Positions 8,557-16,893 of a DNA stretch of 64,000 nt are shown piece by piece (the stretch's first letter is position 1; the number at the start of each line of letters is the position of its first letter). The translations under genes were made by a program, and so were the position numbers. The stretch lies in assembly GCF_001936255.1 (NCBI RefSeq), contig NZ_CP013704.1, forward strand, positions 558,001 to 622,000. Reading direction: 5' to 3'. Below the pieces are notes generated by a model. The model was given only the letters and a program-made list of their open reading frames with translations. It searched no databases and had not been told where the DNA came from. This DNA comes from Borrelia anserina Es (GTDB lineage: Bacteria; Spirochaetota; Spirochaetia; Borreliales; Borreliaceae).

Positions 8557-9004
8557 CTTTAATTTGAATGGAGAGACTCTTTCGAAAAGTATTGAACTTT
8601 CTTTAAGTGCTAAAGAGCTTTTGATAAGTATTTTTTATTCATGTAAGCGTAACTTTATTGAAAGCATTAGTAAGAAATTTTCATTAGTGCTTTTAGACTT
8701 AAAACCTGTATATTCATCTTTAGTGCCAGCTTTTATGTTAAATGGGCGTAGCATTATTACTGTTGAGGGTTTACAAAATACAACCTTTTATGAGACTTTG
8801 CTTAAGGTTTTATTAGAAAATGATTTTGGTTTTTGTACAAATTGTTTTTCATCTAATGTATTGTTGTTTTATTATCTTTTAAAACGTAAAGTTATAATTA
8901 GAACGGATATTGTAGGATATTATAATGCATTAAAGTGTCATTGTCTTGATGTTAATACTTTTTTAGAGCTTTATTTGCGATTGGAAGAGTTAGAGAGAAA
9001 ATGA
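8543..9004 (+). CDS. degenerate [2Fe-2S] small-subunit-like protein of the molybdenum hydroxylase family
   Basis: The 153-residue size matches CoxS/XdhC iron-sulfur subunits. The N-terminal beta-grasp part ISFNLNGETLSKSIELSLSA resembles the ferredoxin-like start of CoxS. FSLVLLDLKPVYSSLVPA lines up with the CTVLVDGKPVxSCLxPA block but without its cysteines, and SIITVEGL matches the TTIEGL motif. The distal helical domain keeps FGFCTNC (Cys98, Cys101) and KCHC (Cys132, Cys134), close to the family's CGFC...CRC pattern. So the plant-type cluster is lost while four cysteines remain for the distal one. A GTG at 8534 extends the frame, but GGAG at 8531-8534 is placed correctly for the TTG at 8543. 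The gene overlaps the upstream one and shares ATGA with the next. Confidence 0.62.
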   Translation: MILISFNLNGETLSKSIELSLSAKELLISIFYSCKRNFIESISKKFSLVLLDLKPVYSSLVPAFMLNGRSIITVEGLQNTTFYETLLKVLLENDFGFCTNCFSSNVLLFYYLLKRKVIIRTDIVGYYNALKCHCLDVNTFLELYLRLEELERK

Positions 9005-9864
9005 GTGATGTGAAGGTATATTATCCAGAAAGTTTTACTGCTCTTGTTAGCTTATTTAATGAAGATCTAAACAATTATGTAATTTATAATGAGATTGATT
9101 TTCATAAAAATCTTGAAATTTTTATGAAAAATGAAATTAACAATAACTTTTTTATAATTAATAATTTTGAAAGATTTAATAAGGTTTCTCTTAAGAGTAA
9201 TTTTTTAGAAATGGGTCCATGTGTTACTTATGATGCTATATTGCAATTTGGAGAGCGGAACATTCCAAGATTATTTTATGAATTTATTTCAAAATTAAAT
9301 GATAGGATATATCTAAATAGTATTAATATTGCTAATGGTTTTTATTATAAGAATACAGTATTTGATTTATATCCTTTGTTGTTAAGTCTTGATGCTCAGC
9401 TTGAGTTTAAAAATATTTTGACTAAAAAAACTTATACTTATAATGCTTATAGTATTAACAGAGATGATTATATACAAAGTCGACATACTTTATTTTTGAG
9501 TAAGTTAAAATTTCCAATTACAAATTTGTGGAATAAGAGTTTTTATAGCAAGATATTTGTTGATACTTTTTCATTTGAGATCTTAGAAGAGGTGAACATT
9601 GTTTTTATTTGCGTTCTTTTAAATGTTAAAAGAGATATTATAAGTGATTTTATAATGAAAATATTTTATAATGATAAGGTTATTACTTTAAGAGATTTGC
9701 AAGTTTTACTTCTGAATAAATCTTTACCTTTATCTTTAGTTGAAATTGAAGATTCTATTAAGATGTTAGACAAGCATATTCGAGATGTTAAAAACTTTAA
9801 TTTAGGAGAGAGGAGTTTAAGGCTTATAAAAAATTTTTATTTTGATATATTATTTAGTTTTTAA
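9001..9864 (+). CDS. degenerate FAD-subunit-like protein of the molybdenum hydroxylase family
   Basis: The 287-residue length is that of CoxM/XdhB FAD-binding subunits. The opening (VKVYYPESFTALVSLFNEDL) resembles the Y-P-S-leader of the family. LEMGPCVTYDAI matches the L-x-IGA-x-VTHAEI block. IPRLFYEFISKLNDRIYLNS followed by INIANGFYYKNTVFDLYPLL lines up with the IGSxQIRNxGTIGGNIAxAxPAxDxxPxLLALDA block. The two FAD-pyrophosphate motifs, AGGTDL and TIGGN, are not preserved, so FAD binding is doubtful. The ATG overlaps the previous stop in an ATGA junction, as expected for subunits of one complex. Alternative explanation: chance similarity; three subunit-sized neighbours in a row make that unlikely. 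Confidence 0.62.
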   Translation: MSDVKVYYPESFTALVSLFNEDLNNYVIYNEIDFHKNLEIFMKNEINNNFFIINNFERFNKVSLKSNFLEMGPCVTYDAILQFGERNIPRLFYEFISKLNDRIYLNSINIANGFYYKNTVFDLYPLLLSLDAQLEFKNILTKKTYTYNAYSINRDDYIQSRHTLFLSKLKFPITNLWNKSFYSKIFVDTFSFEILEEVNIVFICVLLNVKRDIISDFIMKIFYNDKVITLRDLQVLLLNKSLPLSLVEIEDSIKMLDKHIRDVKNFNLGERSLRLIKNFYFDILFSF

Positions 9865-9961
9865 TATTATGAAAATTAGCACTATTAAATAATTGCTGTT
9901 ATTTTGGTATAGTTTTAATATAAAAGAAGGAGAATTAATTTATCAATTTGGTTTTATGCAT

Positions 9962-9967
9962 TATAAT
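9962..9967 (+). promoter_or_regulatory. possible -10 element of the ptsHI-crr operon
   Basis: TATAAT stands about 58 bases upstream of the ptsH ATG in the 160-bp gap after the preceding operon. No good -35 partner was found at 16-18 bp, so this is only a candidate. Confidence 0.3.
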
Positions 9968-10024
9968 ATTTATTTGTTAATAACTTAATCAAAAAATAAT
10001 TATTCAAATAAGGGGCTTAAGCTT

Positions 10025-10285
10025 ATGGTGAAAAAAGAAGCTACAATTAAAGCTGTTAATGGTTTGCATGTTAGACCAGCATCAACGTTTGTAAAAAAGG
10101 CTAAAGAGTATGTTAGCGATATAACTATCGAAGCTGATGGAAAATCTGTTAGTGGAAAAAGTTTGTTTCGATTACAGACCTTAGAATTATCTTCTGGTAA
10201 GAAACTTATGGTTTGTGCTGAGGGTGATGATGAAGAGAAAGCTGTTACTGAACTTGTTGAGCTTATTGAATCTTTTAAAGAGTAA
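10025..10285 (+). CDS. ptsH: phosphocarrier protein HPr
   Basis: HPr passes phosphate from Enzyme I to the sugar-specific EIIA domains of the phosphotransferase system in the cytoplasm. The 86-residue sequence has the phosphorylatable His15 in NGLHVRPAS and the regulatory-type Ser46 in SGKSLFRLQTL. Both are at the standard positions. It is the first gene of a tight operon with ptsI directly after its stop codon and crr next. Whether Ser46 is used depends on an HPr kinase, which is not in this window. Confidence 0.96.
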   Translation: MVKKEATIKAVNGLHVRPASTFVKKAKEYVSDITIEADGKSVSGKSLFRLQTLELSSGKKLMVCAEGDDEEKAVTELVELIESFKE

Positions 10286-10300
10286 GTGTGGAAGGTTGAT

Positions 10301-12022
10301 ATGACTTTATTGGGGAAAAGAATATCTAAAGGGATAGGTATAGGAGAGGCTCTTTTTATTAAGAAAGATTTTGATAAATTCATTGATAAGTCAAAAATTA
10401 CTTCTCTTCAAATTGATGGTGAGATAAAAAAATTTAATGATGCTAAATCAAAGTCTATATCTGTGCTTAAGGATCTTACAAAAAAGGCTGTGGAACAGCT
10501 TGGTGCTGATAAGGAAGGTATTTTTGAAGGGCAGATGTTGGTTATTGAAGATGACGAACTTTCTGATTCTGTTATAAGCTTTATTAAACATGAAAATTAT
10601 GGTGCCGCTTATGCTGTTTATTTATCTTTCAAGGAATTGATTTCAAGTGTAGAAGAATATACAGATGCTTATTTAAAAGAGAGAGCTGCTGATTTTAAGG
10701 ATATTAGGAATAGGCTTATTGCAAACATTTTAGGTCATGTGACAGATCTCTCTGAGATTAAGAGAGATGTAGTTCTGATTACTGAAGAATTGACGCCTTC
10801 TGATACAATACAAGTTGATTTAAGTTATGTTAAGGGATTTGTGACTGCGGTTGGTGGTGAGACTTCCCATGCTGCTATTTTGGCAAGAACGATGGGGCTT
10901 CCGGCTCTTGTTATGAAACCTCTTGATATTGCTAAAATTAAAGAGGGTGAGCAGTTAATAATTGATGGGTTGTCTTCACTAGTTATTGGTAATCCTTCAT
11001 CCAGTGAACTCGATAAATATGCGCATAAAATATTAAAGTATAATGAGCATGAAAGGGAACTTTTTACATTAAAGAACCAAGATGCAAAAACAAAAGATGA
11101 TATTAAAATATCTCTTAAGGCTAATATTGGAACTCCTTCAGATATGTTTTATGTTAATAAATATGGGCTTGATGGTATAGGGCTTTTTAGGACAGAGTTT
11201 TTATATATGGAATCTGTAAAGCCACCAACAGAAGATGAACAGTTTGAAGCTTATAAGAGAGTTGTGGAAACTCTTGAGAAGAAAGGTGTTGTTACTATTC
11301 GTACTCTTGATATTGGAGGAGATAAGGAGATTCCATATTTTAATTTTTCGAAGGAAGATAATCCTTTTCTAGGATACCGTGCTCTTAGAATGTATATGGA
11401 CTATGAAGATTTAATACAAAGTCAGTTTAATGCAATTTTTAGGGCTAGTTATTACGGCAAAATAAGAATTATGGTTCCTATGCTTACTAGATATGAGGAG
11501 ATTGATATAATTGACTATTTTGTAGATAAGGCTAAAATGAATTTAAGGTCTAGGGGTTTGCCTTTTGATGAAAATTTGGAAGTTGGTTGTATGATAGAAG
11601 TTCCTGCAGCGGCTTTGATGGCTTCTGAATTTGCTCGGAGATTAGATTTCTTTAGCATTGGTACTAATGATTTAACTCAGTATACTTTAGCTGTAGATCG
11701 GGGTAATCAGAAGATATCAAATTTATACGATAAATATAATTCTGCTGTTTTGAAGCTAATTAAGAATGTTCTTGATGCTGGTAATAGTGCTTGCATTGAT
11801 GTTTCTGTTTGTGGTGAACTTGGAGGGGACGAGGCTGGGGCTTTGATTCTTATTGGACTTGGATTTAGATCTTTAAGTATGGTTCCTAGTGCTTCCCTTC
11901 GAATTAAGTACTTACTAAGAAGATATACAATGTCTGACTTAAGTGAATTAGCAAGTAAAGTGTTAAATAGTAATTCAGTATCAGAGACTTTAAAAATTTT
12001 AGATAAATATATAGGAGATTAG
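10301..12022 (+). CDS. ptsI: PTS Enzyme I (PEP-protein phosphotransferase)
   Basis: Enzyme I takes phosphate from phosphoenolpyruvate and gives it to HPr, the first step of PTS sugar uptake. The active histidine is His190 in GGETSHAAILARTMGLPA. The C-terminal PEP-binding TIM barrel shows TLDIGGDKEIPYFNF, GYRALRMYMD and FFSIGTNDLTQYTLAVDR. The frame opens at a GTG (10286), but GGAAGG sits just before ATG 10301, and starting there gives 573 residues, close to the usual length. It lies between ptsH and crr with only a few bases between genes, so the three proteins are made together. Confidence 0.96.
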   Translation: MTLLGKRISKGIGIGEALFIKKDFDKFIDKSKITSLQIDGEIKKFNDAKSKSISVLKDLTKKAVEQLGADKEGIFEGQMLVIEDDELSDSVISFIKHENYGAAYAVYLSFKELISSVEEYTDAYLKERAADFKDIRNRLIANILGHVTDLSEIKRDVVLITEELTPSDTIQVDLSYVKGFVTAVGGETSHAAILARTMGLPALVMKPLDIAKIKEGEQLIIDGLSSLVIGNPSSSELDKYAHKILKYNEHERELFTLKNQDAKTKDDIKISLKANIGTPSDMFYVNKYGLDGIGLFRTEFLYMESVKPPTEDEQFEAYKRVVETLEKKGVVTIRTLDIGGDKEIPYFNFSKEDNPFLGYRALRMYMDYEDLIQSQFNAIFRASYYGKIRIMVPMLTRYEEIDIIDYFVDKAKMNLRSRGLPFDENLEVGCMIEVPAAALMASEFARRLDFFSIGTNDLTQYTLAVDRGNQKISNLYDKYNSAVLKLIKNVLDAGNSACIDVSVCGELGGDEAGALILIGLGFRSLSMVPSASLRIKYLLRRYTMSDLSELASKVLNSNSVSETLKILDKYIGD

Positions 12023-12025
12023 TTT

Positions 12026-12595
12026 ATGGGGTTTTTGGGTTTTTTTAAAAAGTCTGCTACTTTAGATTTAATGGCGCCTGTTAGTGGAAAAGTTGTTTCA
12101 ATTGATAAGGTTCCAGATGAGGCTTTTGCTGAGAAGATAGTTGGTGATGGAATTGCGATTATGCCGACTGGAAGTGAGTTAGTTGCACCTTGTGATGGAA
12201 ATATTGGGAAAATTTTTAAAACTAACCATGCCTTTAGCCTTGAAACTAAAGAAGGTGTTGAGATTTTTGTTCATTTTGGTATTAATACTCTTAATTTAAA
12301 TGGTAAAGGATTTACGAGAGTTGCTGAGGAGGGAATGAATGTTAAGCAGGGCGATGTTATTATTAGGCTTGACCTTGAGTATTTAAAGGCCCAGGCAGAA
12401 TCAGTAGTTACTCCTGTTGTTATTGCAAATTGTGATGAAGTTGCAAGTATTGAGTATGTGTTTGGGAAGTTTTCTGATGGTTCTGAATATATCATACCTT
12501 CTTCAGCTACTTTAACTGAAGACGTTAAAACTAAGATATCTCAAACCAATCATGTTGAAGCGGGTAAAGATTTAGTTCTTAGGGTTAGAAAGTAA
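12026..12595 (+). CDS. crr: PTS glucose-type EIIA component
   Basis: This 189-residue soluble EIIA accepts phosphate from HPr and passes it to a membrane EIIB/EIIC permease encoded elsewhere. His68 (TNHAF) and His83 (VHFGINTLNLNG) form the conserved pair, 15 residues apart as in EIIA-Glc; the second is the phosphoacceptor. The repeated beta-sandwich motifs (MAPVSGKVVSIDKVPD, GDGIAIMPTG, DGNIGKIF) are clear. It is the last gene of ptsHI-crr, and its stop codon lies within the stem of a hairpin terminator shared with htpG. Confidence 0.95.
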   Translation: MGFLGFFKKSATLDLMAPVSGKVVSIDKVPDEAFAEKIVGDGIAIMPTGSELVAPCDGNIGKIFKTNHAFSLETKEGVEIFVHFGINTLNLNGKGFTRVAEEGMNVKQGDVIIRLDLEYLKAQAESVVTPVVIANCDEVASIEYVFGKFSDGSEYIIPSSATLTEDVKTKISQTNHVEAGKDLVLRVRK

Positions 12596-12624
12596 GTTTG
12601 CAGCTTATACTGCAAACTTACTTT
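12589..12624. terminator. bidirectional terminator between crr and htpG
   Basis: A perfect 15-bp inverted repeat (AAAGTAAGTTTGCAG, six-base loop, then its complement) overlaps the last codons and stop of crr and abuts the htpG stop. Each outer arm ends in a run of A or T, so the hairpin can work for both convergent transcripts. Confidence 0.85.
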
Positions 12625-14474
12625 CATGATATGTTTTTCTCTAACATTTCATTTATAATGCTTATAAATTGGCCTGGGTTTTTACTTGGCAAGCCTGAAG
12701 TTATCATTGCCTCTTCAAGGAGAATGATACTTATTTTTTCTAAGTTGTTATCATCTAGGTTTTTTAAATTTTGAATGATTTTATTGTTTGGATTGAGCTC
12801 AAGGATAGGTTTTATCTCTTGGACTTCTTGACCCATTGATATCATAACTCTTTGCATTTGGTAAGTGGGATCAGAGCTATCGATGATTATTGCTGATGGT
12901 TCTTGTGTTAGCGTTGCTGATAGTGAAACGTCTTTGACATACTTTTTAAGTATTTCTTTTACTTTGAGTAAAATATCTTTGAATTCTTCTTCCATATGTT
13001 TGAAATTTTCGTCTTTTAGTTCATCACTTGTTTCGTTTTTATTTATTGCTTTCAACTTTATGCCATCATATTCTGTGATGAAATTCAAAATAGCTTCGTC
13101 AAGTTCATCATCCATGATAAGAGTTTCGTAGCCTCTTTCTTTATAAGCATTTACAATTGGGTTGCTTTTAAGTATGTTTTCTTTTCCTCCGGTTATGTAG
13201 TATATGCTTTTTTGTCCTTCAGGCATTCTCTCTTTGTATTCTCTTAAGGATACAAGACCTTCTACGTGAGAAGATTTAAATCTAATTAGGGATATAAGTT
13301 TGCTTCTGTTATCAAAGTCAGAATAAACTCCCTCTTTTAAACATCTTCCAAATTCTTTGGAAAACTCATTGAACTTAGAATGATCGGTTTCACTTAGCTT
13401 TTCAAGTTCATTAAGTATTTTCTTTACAGAAGATGCTTTTATTTTGGCTAATATCTTGTTTTGTTGTAAAATTTCTCTACTTACGTTTAGAGGTAAGTCT
13501 TGACAATCTATTATTCCCTTTATGAATCTTAAGTAATTTGGAAGTAAGCTGTCTGCAGAATCTGTGATAAAAATTCTATTTATGAATAACTTTACACTGG
13601 TTTTAGGTTTTGGATAGTACAGGTCATAAGGGGCTTTACTTGGCACATAGAAAAGGCTTGTATACTCAATACTTCCTTCAGCTTGTGTATGAATATGGAT
13701 TAATGGATTTTCATAATCAAATGTTATATTTTTATAAAATTCGTTATATTCCTCATCAGTTATTTCATTTTTATTTTTTATCCAAATTGCTGTTGTGTCG
13801 TTTAGTTTATCTTCTTTTTCTTCAAATCCTTCTTGTTTGCCATCTTTCATTAAAGGTTCTTTGTACTTAATGAAGATAGGATAACTTATGTGGTTTGAAT
13901 ATTTTTTGACAATTTCTTGGATTTTCCATTTATTAGCATATTCGGTGCCTTCTTTGTTAAGATAAAGGGTTATCTCAGTTCCACTTTCATCTTTTTCTGT
14001 TTTATCTATTTCATATCCTGTTTTGCCATCACTAGACCAAATGTAGGCAACATCTTCCAATGTTTTTTTTGTTATAACCTCAACTTTGTCTGCTACAATA
14101 AAAGAGCTGTAAAATCCAACTCCAAACTGTCCAATTAAGCTTGCGGCTTTTTTTTCATCTTTTTTTAATTTGTTTATAAATTCTTTGGTTCCTGATTTTG
14201 CAATTGTGCCAAGGTGATTAATCAGGTCTTCTTTGTTCATCCCAATTCCATTGTCTTTTATCTTAATGAGTTTCTCGTCAAAGCTTATTTCGATTTTTGG
14301 ATCTAGTTTGATATCCTTAAATTTTTCGTTTGTTAGGTTTAAAAATTTAAGTTTATCAATGGCGTCAGAAGCATTTGATATTAATTCTCGTAAAAATATT
14401 TCTTTATGAGAATAAAGAGAATGTATGATTAAATAAAGTAAATCATTAACTTCTGTATCGAATTGTTTTTTCAT
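12624..14474 (-). CDS. htpG: HSP90-family chaperone HtpG
   Basis: HtpG is the cytosolic bacterial Hsp90, an ATP-dependent dimeric chaperone. The 616-residue protein shows the N-terminal GHKL ATPase fold: LRELISNASDAIDKL, DNGIGM, and GQFGVGFYSSFIVAD. The middle domain (LFYVPSKAPYDLY, NRIFITD, LPLNVSREILQQNK) and the C-terminal dimerisation part follow. The ATG has an AGGAGA ribosome-binding site. It is monocistronic, convergent with the pts operon and divergent from gnd. No CIRCE-type inverted repeat was seen upstream. Confidence 0.97.
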   Translation of the reverse strand: MKKQFDTEVNDLLYLIIHSLYSHKEIFLRELISNASDAIDKLKFLNLTNEKFKDIKLDPKIEISFDEKLIKIKDNGIGMNKEDLINHLGTIAKSGTKEFINKLKKDEKKAASLIGQFGVGFYSSFIVADKVEVITKKTLEDVAYIWSSDGKTGYEIDKTEKDESGTEITLYLNKEGTEYANKWKIQEIVKKYSNHISYPIFIKYKEPLMKDGKQEGFEEKEDKLNDTTAIWIKNKNEITDEEYNEFYKNITFDYENPLIHIHTQAEGSIEYTSLFYVPSKAPYDLYYPKPKTSVKLFINRIFITDSADSLLPNYLRFIKGIIDCQDLPLNVSREILQQNKILAKIKASSVKKILNELEKLSETDHSKFNEFSKEFGRCLKEGVYSDFDNRSKLISLIRFKSSHVEGLVSLREYKERMPEGQKSIYYITGGKENILKSNPIVNAYKERGYETLIMDDELDEAILNFITEYDGIKLKAINKNETSDELKDENFKHMEEEFKDILLKVKEILKKYVKDVSLSATLTQEPSAIIIDSSDPTYQMQRVMISMGQEVQEIKPILELNPNNKIIQNLKNLDDNNLEKISIILLEEAMITSGLPSKNPGQFISIINEMLEKNIS

Positions 14475-14593
14475 ATGATTCTCCTGTCTTGTATTCGTTT
14501 TAATCTTTACTTTTTTTATAATATAACATAATCTAAAAATAGTGAATAAAATAAATTTGTCTATAGTGAAAGATTAGAGTAGGGGATAATACA

Positions 14594-15988
14594 ATGGATA
14601 TTGGTGTTTATGGGCTAGGAGTTATGGGCAGCAATTTGGCGTTAAATATTGCTGATAGCGGGTTTAATGTTTCTGTCTATAATAGGGATTATGATAAGAC
14701 GGAGATTTTTCTTGTCAATAATGCTCATAAAAAGATTCATGGATTTAAAGATATCGGGACTTTTATTGAAAGCTTAAAGAAACCTAGAAAAATTATTTTA
14801 ATGATATCAAGTTCAGCTGTGGATGAGGTTATTGGACAGATTTTACCTTTAATTGAAAAATTAGATATTATTATTGATGGTGGAAATTCTTATTATAAGG
14901 ATACGATAAGGAGAGAACAAGAATTATCTTCTAGGGATATTTATTTTGTTGGACTTGGAATTTCAGGTGGTGAAAAGGGTGCAAGGTTTGGTCCTTCTTT
15001 GATGTATGGTGGGAGTAAAAAGGTTTATGGGTTAATTGAGCCTATTTTAAATAAGATAGCTGCTAAGACGAATGTAGGAGATATTTGTTCTACTTATGTT
15101 GGTGAGAATGGAGCTGGACATTATGTAAAGATGGTGCACAATGGAATTGAGTATGCAGATATGCAACTCATTAGTGAAGTATATTTTTTTATGAAAAGGG
15201 CTTTTAATTTAGATAATTTAAGGATTTCTGAAGTATTTGACAAGTGGGGAGAAGGTGATCTTTCTAGTTATTTGATAGAAATAACGTCCAAAATTTTAAA
15301 ATATAAGGAGAATAATGAATATTTACTTGATAAGATTTTAGATGTTGCAAATCAAAAAGGTACTGGGAAGTGGGCATCAATTGAGGCATTGCAATTAAAT
15401 GTACCAGCAAATTTGATTTTTGAATCTTTGTTCGCAAGATTTTTATCAGGATTAAAACATGAGCGGGTAATTGCTAGTGATATTCTTAAGATGGAAGTTG
15501 ATGCTGTTGAGTTTGATCTTAGTGATTGGATTTTAGATCTTTATTATGCTCTTTTAGTTTCTAAAATATTAGCTTATTCTCAGGGTTTTATGATGCTGAA
15601 GAGTGCATCTGTTAATTATGCTTGGGACTTGAACTTAGGAAAAATTTCTTTAATTTGGCGTGAGGGTTGCATAATTAAAAGTGTTTTTTTAGAAAAGATT
15701 AAATTAGCTTATGATAAAAATCCACATCTTATTAATTTGATTTTTGATGATTACTTTTTGGATATAATAAAAAGTCATCATAAATCTTTAAGACGCATAA
15801 TCTCAAAAGCTAGTGAAATTGGTATACCTTTGCCAGTATTTTATTCAAGTCTTTCTTTCTTAGATTCTTATTCTACTAATTACTTGCCAGCTAATTTAAT
15901 TCAGGCTCAAAGAGATTTCTTTGGTGCTCATAATTTTGAAAGAATTGATTCAAAGAGAGGTGAATTTTTCCATAGTACTTGGGAATAA
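14594..15988 (+). CDS. gnd: 6-phosphogluconate dehydrogenase (decarboxylating)
   Basis: Gnd oxidises 6-phosphogluconate to ribulose 5-phosphate and makes NADPH in the oxidative pentose phosphate pathway. In 464 residues it has the Rossmann start GVYGLGVMGSNLALNIAD, the DGGNSYYKDT and GLGISGGEKGARFGPS signatures, and the catalytic Lys179 in GHYVKMVHNGIEY. It also has GTGKWASIEAL and the late RAQRDFFGAHNFER substrate loop as QAQRDFFGAHNFER. The GGGG-containing ribosome site sits just before the ATG. It appears to be a single-gene unit that converges on the outer-membrane-like gene at 16006. Confidence 0.96.
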   Translation: MDIGVYGLGVMGSNLALNIADSGFNVSVYNRDYDKTEIFLVNNAHKKIHGFKDIGTFIESLKKPRKIILMISSSAVDEVIGQILPLIEKLDIIIDGGNSYYKDTIRREQELSSRDIYFVGLGISGGEKGARFGPSLMYGGSKKVYGLIEPILNKIAAKTNVGDICSTYVGENGAGHYVKMVHNGIEYADMQLISEVYFFMKRAFNLDNLRISEVFDKWGEGDLSSYLIEITSKILKYKENNEYLLDKILDVANQKGTGKWASIEALQLNVPANLIFESLFARFLSGLKHERVIASDILKMEVDAVEFDLSDWILDLYYALLVSKILAYSQGFMMLKSASVNYAWDLNLGKISLIWREGCIIKSVFLEKIKLAYDKNPHLINLIFDDYFLDIIKSHHKSLRRIISKASEIGIPLPVFYSSLSFLDSYSTNYLPANLIQAQRDFFGAHNFERIDSKRGEFFHSTWE

Positions 15989-16005
15989 TTTGAGTTTGGT
16001 ATTTT

Positions 16006-16545
16006 TTAGATGTAATATTTGATTAATATTCCGCCCATTATATTTGTTTTAAATCCTGCATGTGAATAATGATATGCGATGGATTTTGCATTTGATATAA
16101 CTTCTATTGAAGTCGCTATTTTAAATCCTGCTTCTATGTGTTCTGTTAAATCATAGAAAATAGTAATAGGAATTCTAAGTCCAAATCCTATTTCAATGTT
16201 TGCTAAGTTTGATTTGTTGGATGATATATGTACATTTCCACCGATTCCTGTTCCAATAGATAATTTTTCTATTAATGGTATTGTAAATATTAAATCTAAG
16301 GCTGAGAGTACAAATGCATGGAAATCATAATTTTTTGATTTGAGGTTTCCTGCTGATAGGTTTATGCCATTAGTTCCTCCATATCCTATTTCTAGGTCGA
16401 TAAATGGAAATGACATAATATAATTAAATATTGGATTTCCAATACTGAGTCCAAATCCTATTTGTCTATTGGAGTATGAGCTTTTTCCAAATGCACCAAT
16501 CCACATGATTGGTATTAATATCATTGTTATCACTAATTTTTGCAT
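16006..16545 (-). CDS. small outer-membrane-like beta-barrel protein
   Basis: The 179-residue product starts with a signal peptide (MQKLVITMILIPIMWIGAFG) and then consists of alternating amphipathic strands (QIGFGLSIGNP, IDLEIGYGGTNGINLSAGN, IEIGFGLRIPI) ending in an aromatic residue followed by Ile, as in many barrels. This resembles the Borrelia family that includes the outer-membrane proteins BB0405 and BB0406 (DUF3996), which I recall contains this locus too. The gene at 16894 is a distant paralogue with a similar layout. Function is unknown; a small porin or adhesin is possible. GGAG precedes the ATG at normal spacing. Confidence 0.75.
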   Translation of the reverse strand: MQKLVITMILIPIMWIGAFGKSSYSNRQIGFGLSIGNPIFNYIMSFPFIDLEIGYGGTNGINLSAGNLKSKNYDFHAFVLSALDLIFTIPLIEKLSIGTGIGGNVHISSNKSNLANIEIGFGLRIPITIFYDLTEHIEAGFKIATSIEVISNAKSIAYHYSHAGFKTNIMGGILIKYYI

Positions 16546-16575
16546 TAAATCTCCAACAATTAATATTTTTGTATC

Positions 16576-16581
16576 ATTATA
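16576..16581 (-). promoter_or_regulatory. possible -10 element for the 16006-16545 gene
   Basis: Minus-strand TATAAT lies about 31 bases before the ATG, at a distance suited to a short leader holding the GGAG ribosome site. A -35 partner is not clear. Confidence 0.35.
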
Positions 16582-16847
16582 TTTGATTTTTAATGATTAA
16601 TGATATCTTATATGAAAAATTCGTTTGATTTAAATTTTACTTGAAAGTTTGTTGTGCTTTTATAATATTGTTGATTTTTTGCGAGTTATGGTATGATTCC
16701 AAGTGTAGCAAGTTGATTGATTTCAACCTGAAGTAAGAGTATTAATTATCATATTTGAAGTAAAGTACATGTATGCATGGCGTTGAAGTTGTTTAAAGTT
16801 ATAGTTAAGCTTTTATAATTTTAATTTTATGTTTTATTTAAATTTGT
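16582..16847. other. non-coding stretch upstream of the small barrel gene
   Basis: Together with the flanking promoter and terminator this makes a gap of about 350 bp between two minus-strand genes. I see no frame with a ribosome site, no RNA gene and no long repeat in it. Confidence 0.4.
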
Positions 16848-16875
16848 AAAGAGAAGTACTTTAGTACTTCTCTTT
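16848..16875 (-). terminator. hairpin terminator after the 16894-17409 gene
   Basis: A perfect 13-bp inverted repeat (AAAGAGAAGTACT, two-base loop, complement) lies just beyond the stop of the upstream minus-strand gene. Its outer arm ends in TTT, followed by A/T-rich sequence, as in intrinsic terminators. Confidence 0.75.
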
Positions 16876-16893
16876 ATATGATAGTCAGTTTGT

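Noticed and set aside
9920-9995. AAGGAG followed by a tiny frame before ptsH
   Set aside because: No start codon at suitable spacing, and the possible peptide is only about ten residues.
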